Below are positions 27,892 through 37,501 of a stretch of DNA of 64,000 bases, piece by piece (position 1 is the stretch's first letter; every line of letters starts with the position of its first letter). A program made the translations under genes and the position numbers. Source of the DNA: Spongiivirga sp046524175. Its GTDB lineage: Bacteria > Bacteroidota > Bacteroidia > Flavobacteriales > Flavobacteriaceae. Below the pieces are notes generated by a model. That model saw only the letters and a list, made by a program, of their open reading frames with translations. It was not told the DNA's origin and did no database searches. The stretch is from assembly GCF_046524175.1 (NCBI RefSeq), contig NZ_JBEFZF010000001.1:1-64000 (forward strand). The letters run 5' to 3'.

Positions 27892-29958
27892 ATGAGCTTC
27901 AATATATCCATAAACACATGTTATAGGTATTCATTAATACTCGCATCAATCTTTTTTTTATGCAATTGCTCGGAAAGCAAAAAAAATAAAACAAATGAGC
28001 ATAAGGAACTAGCATCTGTAGGAAGTAAGCCAAACGATATCATACCATTTTTCCAACATTGGAACTTAATTTTAGGCGATGGCGCCAATGCTGGTCAGGC
28101 AACGAAGTATGAGGACGAAAGTTTCTTTTACACTGAAAGCGATGATAAAGGTGATTGGGTTGTATTTAAGACCCCCAATGCTGGAAATACACATGGTACA
28201 TCTAACAATACTAGAACAGAACTTGCTCAACTAAAAAAATGGTCTCCCTTGACACTGGCTAAAATGAATGCTACGCTTAAGGTGATGAATGTTGCCGCTA
28301 CCGGAGATGCCCGTGTTGCAGCTACATACTCGGTAGTAGTGGGGCAGATTCACAGTGCAGATGGACACGAAAACGAACCTTTAAAAATCTTTTATAAAAA
28401 ATTCCCTGGGCACAAAAGGGGTTCAGTATTCTGGAATTATGAAATTAACACAGCAGGTGATGATAATGCTAAAAGGTGGGATTATTCGCATCCTATTTGG
28501 GGCTATGATTTTTCAGTTGTTGGACCTGATGAAAATACCTATCCACCAGAACCTGACGACGGTATTGAGTTAGGCGAAGAGTTTAGCTACGAAGTAGAAG
28601 TTAAGGAAGGGATCATGTATCTTAAATTTACTAGCGAAGGGCATGAAACTAAAACATTCACTAAAAATCTTATCACATCTGAATATTCAAAAAGAGCGGA
28701 TATGCCTGAACAGGTGAAAAGGCTATTTGTACCCATCGGTCAGGATGGAGTAGAGCGTGAAAATGCATATGCTGAAGAAGGCCTCTTTTTTAAATTAGGC
28801 AGTTACAATCAAACCAACGGAAAAGACCCAAAAGTAAATAAAGTTTGGTGTTCAGGTGCTGAAACCCATAATGGGGATCTTAATAAGCAATATGCCGACG
28901 GGAACTATGCAGAAGTTTGGTTTAAGTCAGCAAAAATTGAAATAAGCGATGACGCGATTTCAAATGCTGGCTATTTCAAAGCTAATGATGGGTTAAGTAA
29001 TAAAATCGTGTATCCACACGAGGTTATTCCGTTCATGGATAAATTCAAAATACTACTTGGGGACGGTACTAAAGCTGACGATCTCACTAAATTTCAACAT
29101 GATGACTTCTTTTACACAGTAATTGATGGAACAAGACGATGGGTAGTTTATAAAACTCCGAATTCTGGAGTCACCTCAAAAAACTCTAGTAACACCAGAA
29201 CAGAGTTGCATGAAAAAAGAGAATGGGTACCCGAAGAAGGGGGTAGGCTAACTGGTACTTGCAAGGTGATGCAGGTTTCTGTGTCTGGTGATGCACGGGT
29301 TGCTGCCTCATATTCGGTGGTGGTTGGGCAAATTCATAGTGGTGAAGGTCATGAAAATGAACCATTAAAAATATTTTACAAAAAATTTCCAGGACATACA
29401 AAAGGGTCAGTTTTTTGGAATTATGAAATTAATACCGCCGGGGATGATAATTCAGGTAGGTGGGACTATTCAACTGCTGTATGGGGTTACGATATGTCTG
29501 TTATCGGCAAAAGTAAAAATGATGAGCCTGCGGAACCTTCAGATGGTATAGAGTTGGGTGAAGAATTTAGTTATGTAGTAAATGTTTATGAAGGTATTAT
29601 GTATCTAACATTCAAAAGCGAAGGTCATGCAACCAGAACGTTTACTAAAAACTTAATTAAATCGGAGTATGTAAATAAATCTGATATACCTGATCAAGTC
29701 GAGAAACTATTTGTACCAATAGGGCAAGATGGAATAGAAAGAGCCATAGCCTATAGTGGTGAACTGGGTTACTTTAAGCAAGGTGCATATAACCAAACTA
29801 ATGGTAAAAGTCTTGAAAAAAATAAGGTTTGGTGTGCCGGTGCAGAAACATTTGGAGGCGACATAGCTAAACAATATGAAAATGGCTGTTACGCGGAAGT
29901 ATGGTTTAGAGAAGCTACCGTTGGTCCTGGAATTCCGCCACAAACAAACAAGAATTAA
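27892..29958 (+). CDS. Lipoprotein alginate lyase with two PL7 domains
   Basis: A 688-residue lipoprotein (signal with CNCSES lipobox) made of two polysaccharide lyase family 7 domains, about 48-350 and 372-678. PL7 active-site motifs occur twice: RTEL at 108 and 436, QIH at 152 and 480, and YNQ at 305 and 633. Every pair is exactly 328 residues apart, so the copies have no net length change between these motifs, and long stretches such as GQIHS...GHENEPLKIFYKKFPGH are nearly identical. PL7 enzymes cleave alginate by beta-elimination to unsaturated uronates. The HENEPLKIFYKKFPG type resembles PL7 subfamily 5, which includes exolytic enzymes; this assignment is tentative. It leads the alginate locus, 11 bases before the KdgF-like cupin. 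Confidence 0.93.
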   Translation: MSFNISINTCYRYSLILASIFFLCNCSESKKNKTNEHKELASVGSKPNDIIPFFQHWNLILGDGANAGQATKYEDESFFYTESDDKGDWVVFKTPNAGNTHGTSNNTRTELAQLKKWSPLTLAKMNATLKVMNVAATGDARVAATYSVVVGQIHSADGHENEPLKIFYKKFPGHKRGSVFWNYEINTAGDDNAKRWDYSHPIWGYDFSVVGPDENTYPPEPDDGIELGEEFSYEVEVKEGIMYLKFTSEGHETKTFTKNLITSEYSKRADMPEQVKRLFVPIGQDGVERENAYAEEGLFFKLGSYNQTNGKDPKVNKVWCSGAETHNGDLNKQYADGNYAEVWFKSAKIEISDDAISNAGYFKANDGLSNKIVYPHEVIPFMDKFKILLGDGTKADDLTKFQHDDFFYTVIDGTRRWVVYKTPNSGVTSKNSSNTRTELHEKREWVPEEGGRLTGTCKVMQVSVSGDARVAASYSVVVGQIHSGEGHENEPLKIFYKKFPGHTKGSVFWNYEINTAGDDNSGRWDYSTAVWGYDMSVIGKSKNDEPAEPSDGIELGEEFSYVVNVYEGIMYLTFKSEGHATRTFTKNLIKSEYVNKSDIPDQVEKLFVPIGQDGIERAIAYSGELGYFKQGAYNQTNGKSLEKNKVWCAGAETFGGDIAKQYENGCYAEVWFREATVGPGIPPQTNKN

Positions 29959-29969
29959 AACATAAACCA

Positions 29970-30350
29970 ATGATGAAAAGATTTAGCGAAAAGTACATTC
30001 TTACAAAAAATATGAACTGGGAGGAACTTGGCGGAGGAGTGTCTAGAAAATTCTTAGGCTATGATAACCAGATTATGATGGTAAGAGTAAAGTTTGAACA
30101 AGGTGCTTTAGGCGCCCCGCATCAGCATTTTCATACACAGGCTACATATTGTGTTTCTGGTAAGTTTGAATTTGAAATTGATGGAGAGAAAAAGATTATT
30201 GAAGCTGGAGATGGCGTCTACATCGAACCCAATTTACTGCATAGCGCAGTATGTTTAGAAGAAGGAGAGCTAATTGACACTTTCAGTCCTGTACGTGAAG
30301 ATTTTTTAAGCGGCGACCAGATATCATATTTTGGTGATAAGGAGTCTTGA
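29970..30350 (+). CDS. kdgF: KdgF-like cupin, unsaturated uronate to DEH converter
   Basis: A 126-residue single-domain cupin. The metal site is visible as APHQHFHTQATYCVSG (His, His, Gln) and the later His in PNLLHSAV. KdgF proteins speed the ring opening of 4,5-unsaturated monouronates from alginate or pectin to the linear ketone (DEH). Length and motif spacing fit the family. It lies 11 bases after the double-PL7 lyase gene, which supplies its substrate. Confidence 0.9.
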   Translation: MMKRFSEKYILTKNMNWEELGGGVSRKFLGYDNQIMMVRVKFEQGALGAPHQHFHTQATYCVSGKFEFEIDGEKKIIEAGDGVYIEPNLLHSAVCLEEGELIDTFSPVREDFLSGDQISYFGDKES

Positions 30351-30518
30351 AATAGCCTCTTTTAGATAGAGGAAGTAAAGCCTGTTGTTTTTGTGAACTA
30401 TTAAAAATTATCAAATAAAAAAGCGTTTTTCTGATTCTTTTCGATAAAAAATAAGGTTCCTTCAAAACTTTAACATTTAAAATAAGCACTTCATTTTTCT
30501 ATTAACATAAAAATAACA

Positions 30519-30561
30519 TATATTTGGTAAACCAAACTGGTTATCCAATTTGGTTTACCAA
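30519..30561. promoter_or_regulatory. Three phased GntR operators over a -7 box upstream of SusC
   Basis: Sites TTGGTAAACCAA (30524), a weaker CTGGTTATCCAA (30537) and TTGGTTTACCAA (30550) start every 13 bases, and the whole block is nearly palindromic. TATATTTG (30519-30526) is a -7-like box joined to the first site as at the lyase gene; the -33 element is weak. Confidence 0.65.
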
Positions 30562-30629
30562 ATAAAACAACAAACTCTATATTAATTAACCTTAACTAAT
30601 TCTTGTATGAAACCATATTTTTAAAATAA

Positions 30630-30659
30630 AAAAAGGACAGGTGCACGCCTATCCTTTTT
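30630..30659 (+). terminator. Terminator-like hairpin in the SusC leader
   Basis: AAAAAGGACAGG pairs with CCTATCCTTTTT across a six-base loop with one internal mismatch and ends in a T run. It lies between the operator-controlled promoter and the SusC start 180 bases on, so it may be an attenuator or the end of a leader RNA. Confidence 0.5.
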
Positions 30660-30663
30660 CAAC

Positions 30664-30688
30664 ATTACTTCTTTCGGAGGGAAGTAAT
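30664..30688 (+). other. Second leader hairpin, ATTACTTC / GAAGTAAT
   Basis: An eight-base perfect stem with loop TTTCGGAGG follows directly after the terminator-like hairpin. It could be the alternative or downstream structure of a leader RNA. Function not shown. Confidence 0.4.
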
Positions 30689-30837
30689 TCTTCACACAAA
30701 TCGATTACCGATTGCGTACTACAAAGATATTAATTTAAGATGACTTTTATGTTGTGTATTTCGGTATGAGAAAAGCGAGGTTCTGTCTAACAATTTGAAT
30801 CTAAGCGCTGGAATTAATTTAACAAAACAAAACTAAA

Positions 30838-33800
30838 ATGAATCTTAAAATTAAACTGACACTAGTCATTTTGTTGCTTTGCCAAGTCGTACTGGTGGCA
30901 CAAGATGGTTATTTGTTGTCTGGTATTGTATCAGATGCTAATAAAGTTCCTATACCCGGGGTTAACGTAATCATTACCAACACCAAAAAAGGGACGACTA
31001 CTGATTTTGACGGGAAATTTCAGATCCAAGTTAAAACAGGTGACGTTGTTCAGGTCTCTTATATAGGTTATACAACGCAGACCATAATTATAGCAAGTCA
31101 AAATAATCTAAATATCGTTTTAGCTGAAGACACAAAACAGTTAGATGAGGTGGTCGTTATAGGATACGGTACCCAGAAAAAATCAACTATCACAGGTTCT
31201 ATTTCAAAAGTGGTTAACGAAACTTTAGATCAAATTTCTGTATCTAGGGCAGACGACGCCTTAATTGGTCAGGTATCTGGTGTAAATGTCCAGGCCACCA
31301 GTGCTGAAGCGGGTGCGGCGCCTACAATAACAATTCGCGGTATCGGATCGGTTAATGCTAGCTCAGGCCCTGCATTGGTCGTAGATGGTATAGTGTTGAG
31401 TTCAGAATTTCTTGCTAGCATTGACATCAATGATGTCGAATCGTTTGAAGTATTGAAAGATGCGGCTTCTGCCTCTATTTATGGTAGTGAAGGAGCAAAT
31501 GGTGTGATATTGATTACTACTAAGAGCGGTAAGGCTGGTAAAACAAAGTTTAGCTACCAAACCTATACAGGGTATAAAAGTGCACACGGTAGCGATGATT
31601 ACAGAAAAGACTTAGATGAATGGGCTGCCAAAGAACAAGCAGCAACAGGAACTCTTTCTGGCGAAACCCTATATGCCCAAGCGATTGTAGCTGCAACCGG
31701 AGTTGATAGAGATTGGCAAGATGTATTTTTTGATGGTGGTAATATTACCAGTCATTCTTTAGCAGCAAGAGGTGGTACACAAGACACGAAGTTTAGTGCA
31801 TCTCTACGATACTTAGGTGATCAAGGCGTAGTACTTACTGATGATTATAAGTTGTATACAGCAAATGTAAAAATTGACACCAAAATAGGTAAGAAGTTGA
31901 AGTTCGGAGTTCGTTTTACACCATCTTACACTGAGCAGAGACGTTTACCGACCTCTGTTCATAATCCGACGCGTCAATCGCCTTGGTTGCCTATTTTTCA
32001 TACGGAAGAATCTCTGCAGTTCATTGACAGGTCGAGATATCCTGATGTGGGTGTAGGTGATTATTTCTGGGAGGATCATTTAGTAAATTTGGACTTTGAC
32101 AATGACGGAAATACTGAACGTCCACGTACCTCAGGTGATTCTAATCCTTATCAACAGTACGTTGAAAGACAACATTATGAGTTCAATACGCGCTTGTTTG
32201 GTTCTACCTATTTAAGCTACAAAATAGCGGATGGTCTTATTGCTAAAACATCCATGGGTATAACTTTGGATCAGCGTAAAAGAGATCGATATGATGGTAC
32301 TAACTATCATCGTTCTGGAAATAGCCGTTCACGTTATTTTCTTGAAAATCGTTACAGAACTCGAATTGTCAATGATAATACACTTTCATATAATAAAACG
32401 TTTGGTGAGCACGATTTGAATTTGTTGGGCGGTGTTACTATTCAGCAGCGTAAAAATGAAGTAAGCCAAATTACCGCAAGTGGATTTACAAATGATCGAC
32501 TTCCAAATCTGCAAGGAGCAAATCCTGACAATACCATTACAAACCAGTTTAATGTGGAAACCACTAAAGTGGGGTATTTTGTTCGTTTAAACTATGCTTA
32601 TGCAGGTAAATACTTATTTAATGCTTCGTTCAGAAGAGACGGTAGTTCTGTTTTTGGTAGGGATACTAAATGGGGTACTTTCCCGGCAGTTTCCATCGGT
32701 TGGAATGCTGCTAGAGAGAGTTTCTTAAGCGATAGCGAAGTGGTGAGCAATCTTAAGTTTAGAGCCAGTTATGGTTTAACAGGTGCTGAAAACTTCAATG
32801 TTGGATCTGCGGTTGTAAATGCATGGCCATATTTGGCACTTTTGCAAAATTCAAATGCAATTATCGATGGCGCCAACGTTGCTGGGGTATCTCCTTTAAA
32901 TATTGCAAATAACGATTTGCAGTGGGAAGCTTCTGAAGAAACAACATTTGGTTTAGACTATGGGTTCTTAAATAATAGAATTACTGGATCGTTAGATTTT
33001 TACCAACGTAACAGCAATGAGTTGTTGTTGAATAACCCGGTGTCATACGTAACTGGTTTTAACGGTGGTATTGTAAACTTGGGAGAAGTGCAAAACCGAG
33101 GTGTTGAATTTGAGTTAAGGACCAGAAACATTAGTAAAGAGAAATTTAGCTGGAATTCTACCTTTATTGCATCTACAAATAAAAATGAGTTGTTAAGCTT
33201 TGGTGATTCTAATAATGCACTTATTGAAGACGTGTATGGAAGAAATTCACAATGGATCAACAGAATTGGTGAGCCATTATCGTCTTTCTGGGGCTTCGTT
33301 GTTGATAATGAAATTTATGATGACACTACATTTAGAACGGCTTATGTAAATGATCCGTGGAGGCGAATTAACGGACAGGCAGAAGATACTATCGTAAAGG
33401 ATTTGAATGGTGATGGTATTATTACTGAAGAAGATAAGACGATTCTAGGAGATCCTTATCCCGATTTAATTTACAGTTTTACGAATAACTTTCAATATGG
33501 AAATTGGGATTTTTCATTCATGGTACAAGGAAGCCTAGGAGCACAGGTTAAAAATATTGGTGATCAGTTTTTCTTCAACTGGTTTGGTAATAGTACTCGT
33601 GATGGTGGTGCTTTACAGGCCGTTGCAGATGGTCTTATACCACATCCTTCATTTATTCAAGAAAAAGTACTGACAAGCGAGGTCGTTCAAAGTGCTGATT
33701 ATTTTTCACTACGAAATGTCAATATTGGATATAACTTTTCCCCGGATGTATTGTCAAGCATCGGCTTAACTGGTTTGAGAGCCTACATAACGGGACAGAA

Positions 33801-33942
33801 CCTGCTTTATATTACTGCTCCCGACTATAAAGGTTTTAATCCAGAATTTGTTGAAAACCAAAACCCAAGAGCTTTTGGTGCACAACGAGCTGGTTCTCCA
33901 ATATTTAGAACAGTATCATTTGGTTTAAATATCGATTTTTAA
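30838..33942 (+). CDS. susC: SusC-like TonB-dependent outer-membrane transporter
   Basis: A 1,034-residue SusC-family receptor. The signal peptide ends near residue 22 (LVAQ); a carboxypeptidase-regulatory-like domain (about 25-98, SGIVSDANKVPIPGVNVII) precedes the TonB box-like LDEVVVIGYG (from 102), the plug (LVVDGIVLSS, YGSEGANGVILITTKSG) and a long beta barrel ending in FGLNIDF. It imports oligosaccharides with SusD, which starts 18 bases downstream. Location within this locus makes alginate oligomers the likely cargo. Expression is likely set by the GntR operators upstream. Confidence 0.96.
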   Translation: MNLKIKLTLVILLLCQVVLVAQDGYLLSGIVSDANKVPIPGVNVIITNTKKGTTTDFDGKFQIQVKTGDVVQVSYIGYTTQTIIIASQNNLNIVLAEDTKQLDEVVVIGYGTQKKSTITGSISKVVNETLDQISVSRADDALIGQVSGVNVQATSAEAGAAPTITIRGIGSVNASSGPALVVDGIVLSSEFLASIDINDVESFEVLKDAASASIYGSEGANGVILITTKSGKAGKTKFSYQTYTGYKSAHGSDDYRKDLDEWAAKEQAATGTLSGETLYAQAIVAATGVDRDWQDVFFDGGNITSHSLAARGGTQDTKFSASLRYLGDQGVVLTDDYKLYTANVKIDTKIGKKLKFGVRFTPSYTEQRRLPTSVHNPTRQSPWLPIFHTEESLQFIDRSRYPDVGVGDYFWEDHLVNLDFDNDGNTERPRTSGDSNPYQQYVERQHYEFNTRLFGSTYLSYKIADGLIAKTSMGITLDQRKRDRYDGTNYHRSGNSRSRYFLENRYRTRIVNDNTLSYNKTFGEHDLNLLGGVTIQQRKNEVSQITASGFTNDRLPNLQGANPDNTITNQFNVETTKVGYFVRLNYAYAGKYLFNASFRRDGSSVFGRDTKWGTFPAVSIGWNAARESFLSDSEVVSNLKFRASYGLTGAENFNVGSAVVNAWPYLALLQNSNAIIDGANVAGVSPLNIANNDLQWEASEETTFGLDYGFLNNRITGSLDFYQRNSNELLLNNPVSYVTGFNGGIVNLGEVQNRGVEFELRTRNISKEKFSWNSTFIASTNKNELLSFGDSNNALIEDVYGRNSQWINRIGEPLSSFWGFVVDNEIYDDTTFRTAYVNDPWRRINGQAEDTIVKDLNGDGIITEEDKTILGDPYPDLIYSFTNNFQYGNWDFSFMVQGSLGAQVKNIGDQFFFNWFGNSTRDGGALQAVADGLIPHPSFIQEKVLTSEVVQSADYFSLRNVNIGYNFSPDVLSSIGLTGLRAYITGQNLLYITAPDYKGFNPEFVENQNPRAFGAQRAGSPIFRTVSFGLNIDF

Positions 33943-33960
33943 TCTTAAAAAGAACAAACA

Positions 33961-35412
33961 ATGAAACGTATAAAATATATAATTTTTATTGCAATAGTAT
34001 CCGTTTTCGTTTCCTGTGATACTGAAGAGTTTTTGAATCCATTACCAGATACGGTAGTGGCGGTTGATTCTTTTTTCCAAACCGATGAAGATGTATTAGC
34101 CGGTATTATTGGAATTTACGATGCACTACAAGGTGTTAATGAAAACACTCAATCAAATATCGGTAATGTTAACCGTGGAGTACAGTTTGAGCACCTGCTA
34201 ACGGAGCACAGAACTGATAATACTAGAAATAACACCCTAGAAGGTTCGAAATCCGATTTTCACAGATACATCGTTAATGCAAATAATGTAGAGTCAGAGG
34301 ATTATTACGCTTCTATGTACGAAGTTATTTTTAGAGCCAATAACATAATTGACTTTATAGATGTTGCGAATCCCGAAAATCAGGCTAGCTATGAAGCTGA
34401 GGCAAAGTTCTTACGTGCTTACGCATACTTTAAGTTAGTGCGATTGTACAGCGATGTACCATTGGTTACTGAAGTAGTAGGTCCTACTGATGACGAGGTG
34501 TTATTTACAAGAAGATCAGAAGCAGATGTGTACGCACAAATTGTAGAAGATTTGCAAGAAGCAATCACAGTTTTAGACAATTCGTTCAAAGCACGTGCAT
34601 CGCGAGCTGCTGCACAGGCAGTTTTGGCCAAGGTTTACATGACGCAGCCTACACGTAATTATGCAGGCGCAAGACAATTATGTGAAGCTATAATGAATAG
34701 TGGTGATTACTCGTTAGAGGAAAATTACGAAGATGTTTTTTATGATGAATTGAATAACGAGATCATCTTTGCCATTCAATATGCACCTGGTAATCCGTTA
34801 GAAAGCCAAAGTTTTTCATCGGAGTTTACAGCGGCTTTTCGCCAAGGTCGTGAAGATGGACAAAATATCGTAAACCAAAACTTAGTAAACGATTTTGCCG
34901 CTGCTGGGGGTGTTCGCACTGACTTGTCATTTATTACTCTGGGAAATTCAGTAGAAGTCATTAAGTTTTTACCGGAAGGATCTGATATTTCAGTATTCCC
35001 TCCAACGTATGGTGATAATGCGCGTAATGCAGGTAATGATTATATAGCAATAAGATATGCGGATGTATTATTAATGCATGCCGAAGCGACTATCGCGGAA
35101 GGTACATCAACGACGGATCCTGTTAGTTTAAACGCTTTTCAACAAATTAGAGATCGCGCGTTCCCAGCTACCGCACCTAATAGCATTTCAAGTATTTCAA
35201 AAAGCGAATTACTTCTAGAAAGACGTGTGGAGTTGGCATTCGAAAATCAGCGTTGGTTTGATTTGTTGCGGTTCGGAGTGGCTGAGCAGGTTTTAAGCGA
35301 CCATTCAAATGAAATGGGGTATGTGTTTACTGCTAGAGCATTGTTACTACCAATTCCTGCACGTGAAATTAACATTAGTGGTGGGCGCTTAACACAAAAT
35401 CCAGGATATTAA
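33961..35412 (+). CDS. susD: SusD-like glycan-binding lipoprotein
   Basis: A 483-residue RagB/SusD lipoprotein (lipobox FVSC, Cys19) with EEFLNPLPD after the cleavage site, a helical TPR-like core (AEAKFLRAYAYFKLVRLY) and the C-terminal SusD signature LLERRVELAFENQRWFDLLRFG. It caps the SusC barrel and captures glycan at the cell surface; here alginate oligomers are inferred from the neighbours. Confidence 0.96.
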   Translation: MKRIKYIIFIAIVSVFVSCDTEEFLNPLPDTVVAVDSFFQTDEDVLAGIIGIYDALQGVNENTQSNIGNVNRGVQFEHLLTEHRTDNTRNNTLEGSKSDFHRYIVNANNVESEDYYASMYEVIFRANNIIDFIDVANPENQASYEAEAKFLRAYAYFKLVRLYSDVPLVTEVVGPTDDEVLFTRRSEADVYAQIVEDLQEAITVLDNSFKARASRAAAQAVLAKVYMTQPTRNYAGARQLCEAIMNSGDYSLEENYEDVFYDELNNEIIFAIQYAPGNPLESQSFSSEFTAAFRQGREDGQNIVNQNLVNDFAAAGGVRTDLSFITLGNSVEVIKFLPEGSDISVFPPTYGDNARNAGNDYIAIRYADVLLMHAEATIAEGTSTTDPVSLNAFQQIRDRAFPATAPNSISSISKSELLLERRVELAFENQRWFDLLRFGVAEQVLSDHSNEMGYVFTARALLLPIPAREINISGGRLTQNPGY

Positions 35413-35424
35413 TATTAAAAGACT

Positions 35425-37386
35425 ATGATACATAAATTAAAAACAGTTGGTTATATAAAGCTACTGCTGATGATAGTTACGGCAAGTATTGTTGTAAGCT
35501 GTGTGGGCGATGAGCTTTTTAGAGACGAGTTACCAGGGTCAAGCTCCCAGGCAGATACGGTCTTTCCTGAGGCAAACTTCTCATTTGCTTCTTCTCTTGA
35601 AGATTTTAGAGAAATACAATTTACCAATCTATCGACTGAGGCGGCTACCTTTTCCTGGGATTTTGGTGGAGGTAAGACCTCGGTCGAAGAAGACCCTACA
35701 TTCACTTTCGAAGCTGGAGAAGGAACCTATCCAGTAACGCTTACAGCAACAGATGGTAATGGTATTTCAGGATCTGTTACCCTTGATGTTGTTGTTGCAG
35801 AAGGACCATTTCAGCCAATAATTTTAGAGCCAGGTTTTGAGGATAACACACTACCGGAAGGTGGTGGTGATGGTCGCGATTCATGGAGAAATAGTGCCTT
35901 AGGAGGTGTTATTCAAATTACTGGTAGTCCGGTTACATTTGGTGACCAAGGAGCTAAACTCCCGGTTCCTGCTGGGGATCGTGTGGGTTACCAGGAAATT
36001 GCTGTGGAGGCTGATACCAATTATGACTTAAGTTTCTGGTATACAATGCTAAGTAATTCTGGAGACCCTTCACTTACCGTTTCGGTATTGGGCGTAAATG
36101 ATAATGGTGGGACGTTTACCACGCTAGAAGAAGTAGCGGCTGGAACACTGGCATCGATTACTGTTACTGACGATTCAGAACCAGATGTATATGTTCAACA
36201 AAAGTTGTCCTTCAATTCAGGCGACAATAATATGGTAGCGATCTTCTTTACCAATGGTGGTGTTGAAGCACGACTTGATGATTTTACCATTGATATTGGT
36301 GCGGAAGGTGCAGTACCTCCATCAGCGGGATTTGATATTGCCCAGAGTGAAGTGAATTTCTTAGAATATACTTTTACGAATACCTCAGTAGGCGCTACAT
36401 CGTTTATGTGGGATTTTGGTGACGGTAATACGTCAACTGATGAATCGCCAACCCATGTATATGCCGAAGCTGCCGAGTATACGGTGACATTAACAGCGAC
36501 CAATGATAATAGATTATCTACTGATTTGAGTAAAACAATTGACATTCAAGCGCCGGTCACTGCAGCCTTTACTTTCGCAGTAGATCCTGATGATTATAGA
36601 ACGTATATGTTTATGGATGCTTCTGAAGATGCCGTTTCATTATTATGGGAATTTGGTGACGGATTCCAATTTACCGGAATGAATCCTACGCATACGTATG
36701 ACGAAGATGGTACATATACTGTAACCTTAACGGCAACTAGTATTACAGGTAATACCGATGTAGCTACTGAGCAGATTACAGTTGCACAAGGTTTTGTAGT
36801 ACAGGTGCTTAATGGTACTTTTGATGAGTTTACGGTCAATACTGGCGATAATGCCGATGCTTGGGATATGACACCAAATAGTACTGTGGTAGACAATACA
36901 GGTGCGACAGTAGATAGTCCTTATAGACCACTTTGGAGAAATACTGAATTAAATGATTATATCGATGCTACTTATGGTACCAATGAGCAACCATCAAGTA
37001 CGTCTGATGGTAATAATGGAACAAGAGGCGCTAAGTTCAACAACAGCAGCCGTCGTTTATATCAACTAGTAGCGGTTGAACAGGGAGCTACCTATAACTT
37101 CTCCATCGATACACGTTCTGAAGCAATGGGTGTTAACACCGAAGTATTCATCTTAAATACAGAAATTACGGACGAGCTAGGAATCGATGCTTCAACCACC
37201 GACCCAGCAATTGATGCGTATTTCAATATTACGAATGACTTTAATACTGATAAATCAATGTTCACCACTAGTACATTTACATTCACAGCATCTTCAAATG
37301 AGATTGTTATTTATGTAAGAGCATTAAATGCAGTTGATAGTAGTAATGAAGTGTTTTTAGATAATGTTGTAATAACAGATAATTAG
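35425..37386 (+). CDS. PKD-domain surface lipoprotein, likely alginate binding
   Basis: A 653-residue lipoprotein (lipobox VVSC, Cys26). Three PKD domains are visible from their W-[DE]-FG motifs near Trp78, Trp329 and Trp408. Between the first and second, and after the third, lie beta-rich segments of about 150-200 residues that look like carbohydrate-binding jelly rolls (for example WRNSALGGVIQITG and PLWRNTELNDYID). Position right after SusD is where SusE/F-like surface glycan-binding proteins sit, so it probably binds alginate. No lyase motif is present. It follows susD by 12 bases. Confidence 0.88.
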   Translation: MIHKLKTVGYIKLLLMIVTASIVVSCVGDELFRDELPGSSSQADTVFPEANFSFASSLEDFREIQFTNLSTEAATFSWDFGGGKTSVEEDPTFTFEAGEGTYPVTLTATDGNGISGSVTLDVVVAEGPFQPIILEPGFEDNTLPEGGGDGRDSWRNSALGGVIQITGSPVTFGDQGAKLPVPAGDRVGYQEIAVEADTNYDLSFWYTMLSNSGDPSLTVSVLGVNDNGGTFTTLEEVAAGTLASITVTDDSEPDVYVQQKLSFNSGDNNMVAIFFTNGGVEARLDDFTIDIGAEGAVPPSAGFDIAQSEVNFLEYTFTNTSVGATSFMWDFGDGNTSTDESPTHVYAEAAEYTVTLTATNDNRLSTDLSKTIDIQAPVTAAFTFAVDPDDYRTYMFMDASEDAVSLLWEFGDGFQFTGMNPTHTYDEDGTYTVTLTATSITGNTDVATEQITVAQGFVVQVLNGTFDEFTVNTGDNADAWDMTPNSTVVDNTGATVDSPYRPLWRNTELNDYIDATYGTNEQPSSTSDGNNGTRGAKFNNSSRRLYQLVAVEQGATYNFSIDTRSEAMGVNTEVFILNTEITDELGIDASTTDPAIDAYFNITNDFNTDKSMFTTSTFTFTASSNEIVIYVRALNAVDSSNEVFLDNVVITDN

Positions 37387-37501
37387 AATAACCTAGCAAA
37401 TCTTTATGATTAGAAGCCACCTGGCTATCTGAAAAGTACCAGGTGGCATAATCAAAAAGTTGAATAACATAAGAATTTGGCTAAAACTTGTTTAATAACG
37501 A

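Larger units (their letters stand above)
30351..30837. other. SusC leader region with operators and hairpins
   Basis: This 487-base gap holds three phased GntR operators, a five-codon frame ATGAAACCATATTTTTAA (30607-30624, MKPYF), a terminator-like hairpin and a second strong hairpin before the SusC start. No ordinary gene is present. Confidence 0.6.
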
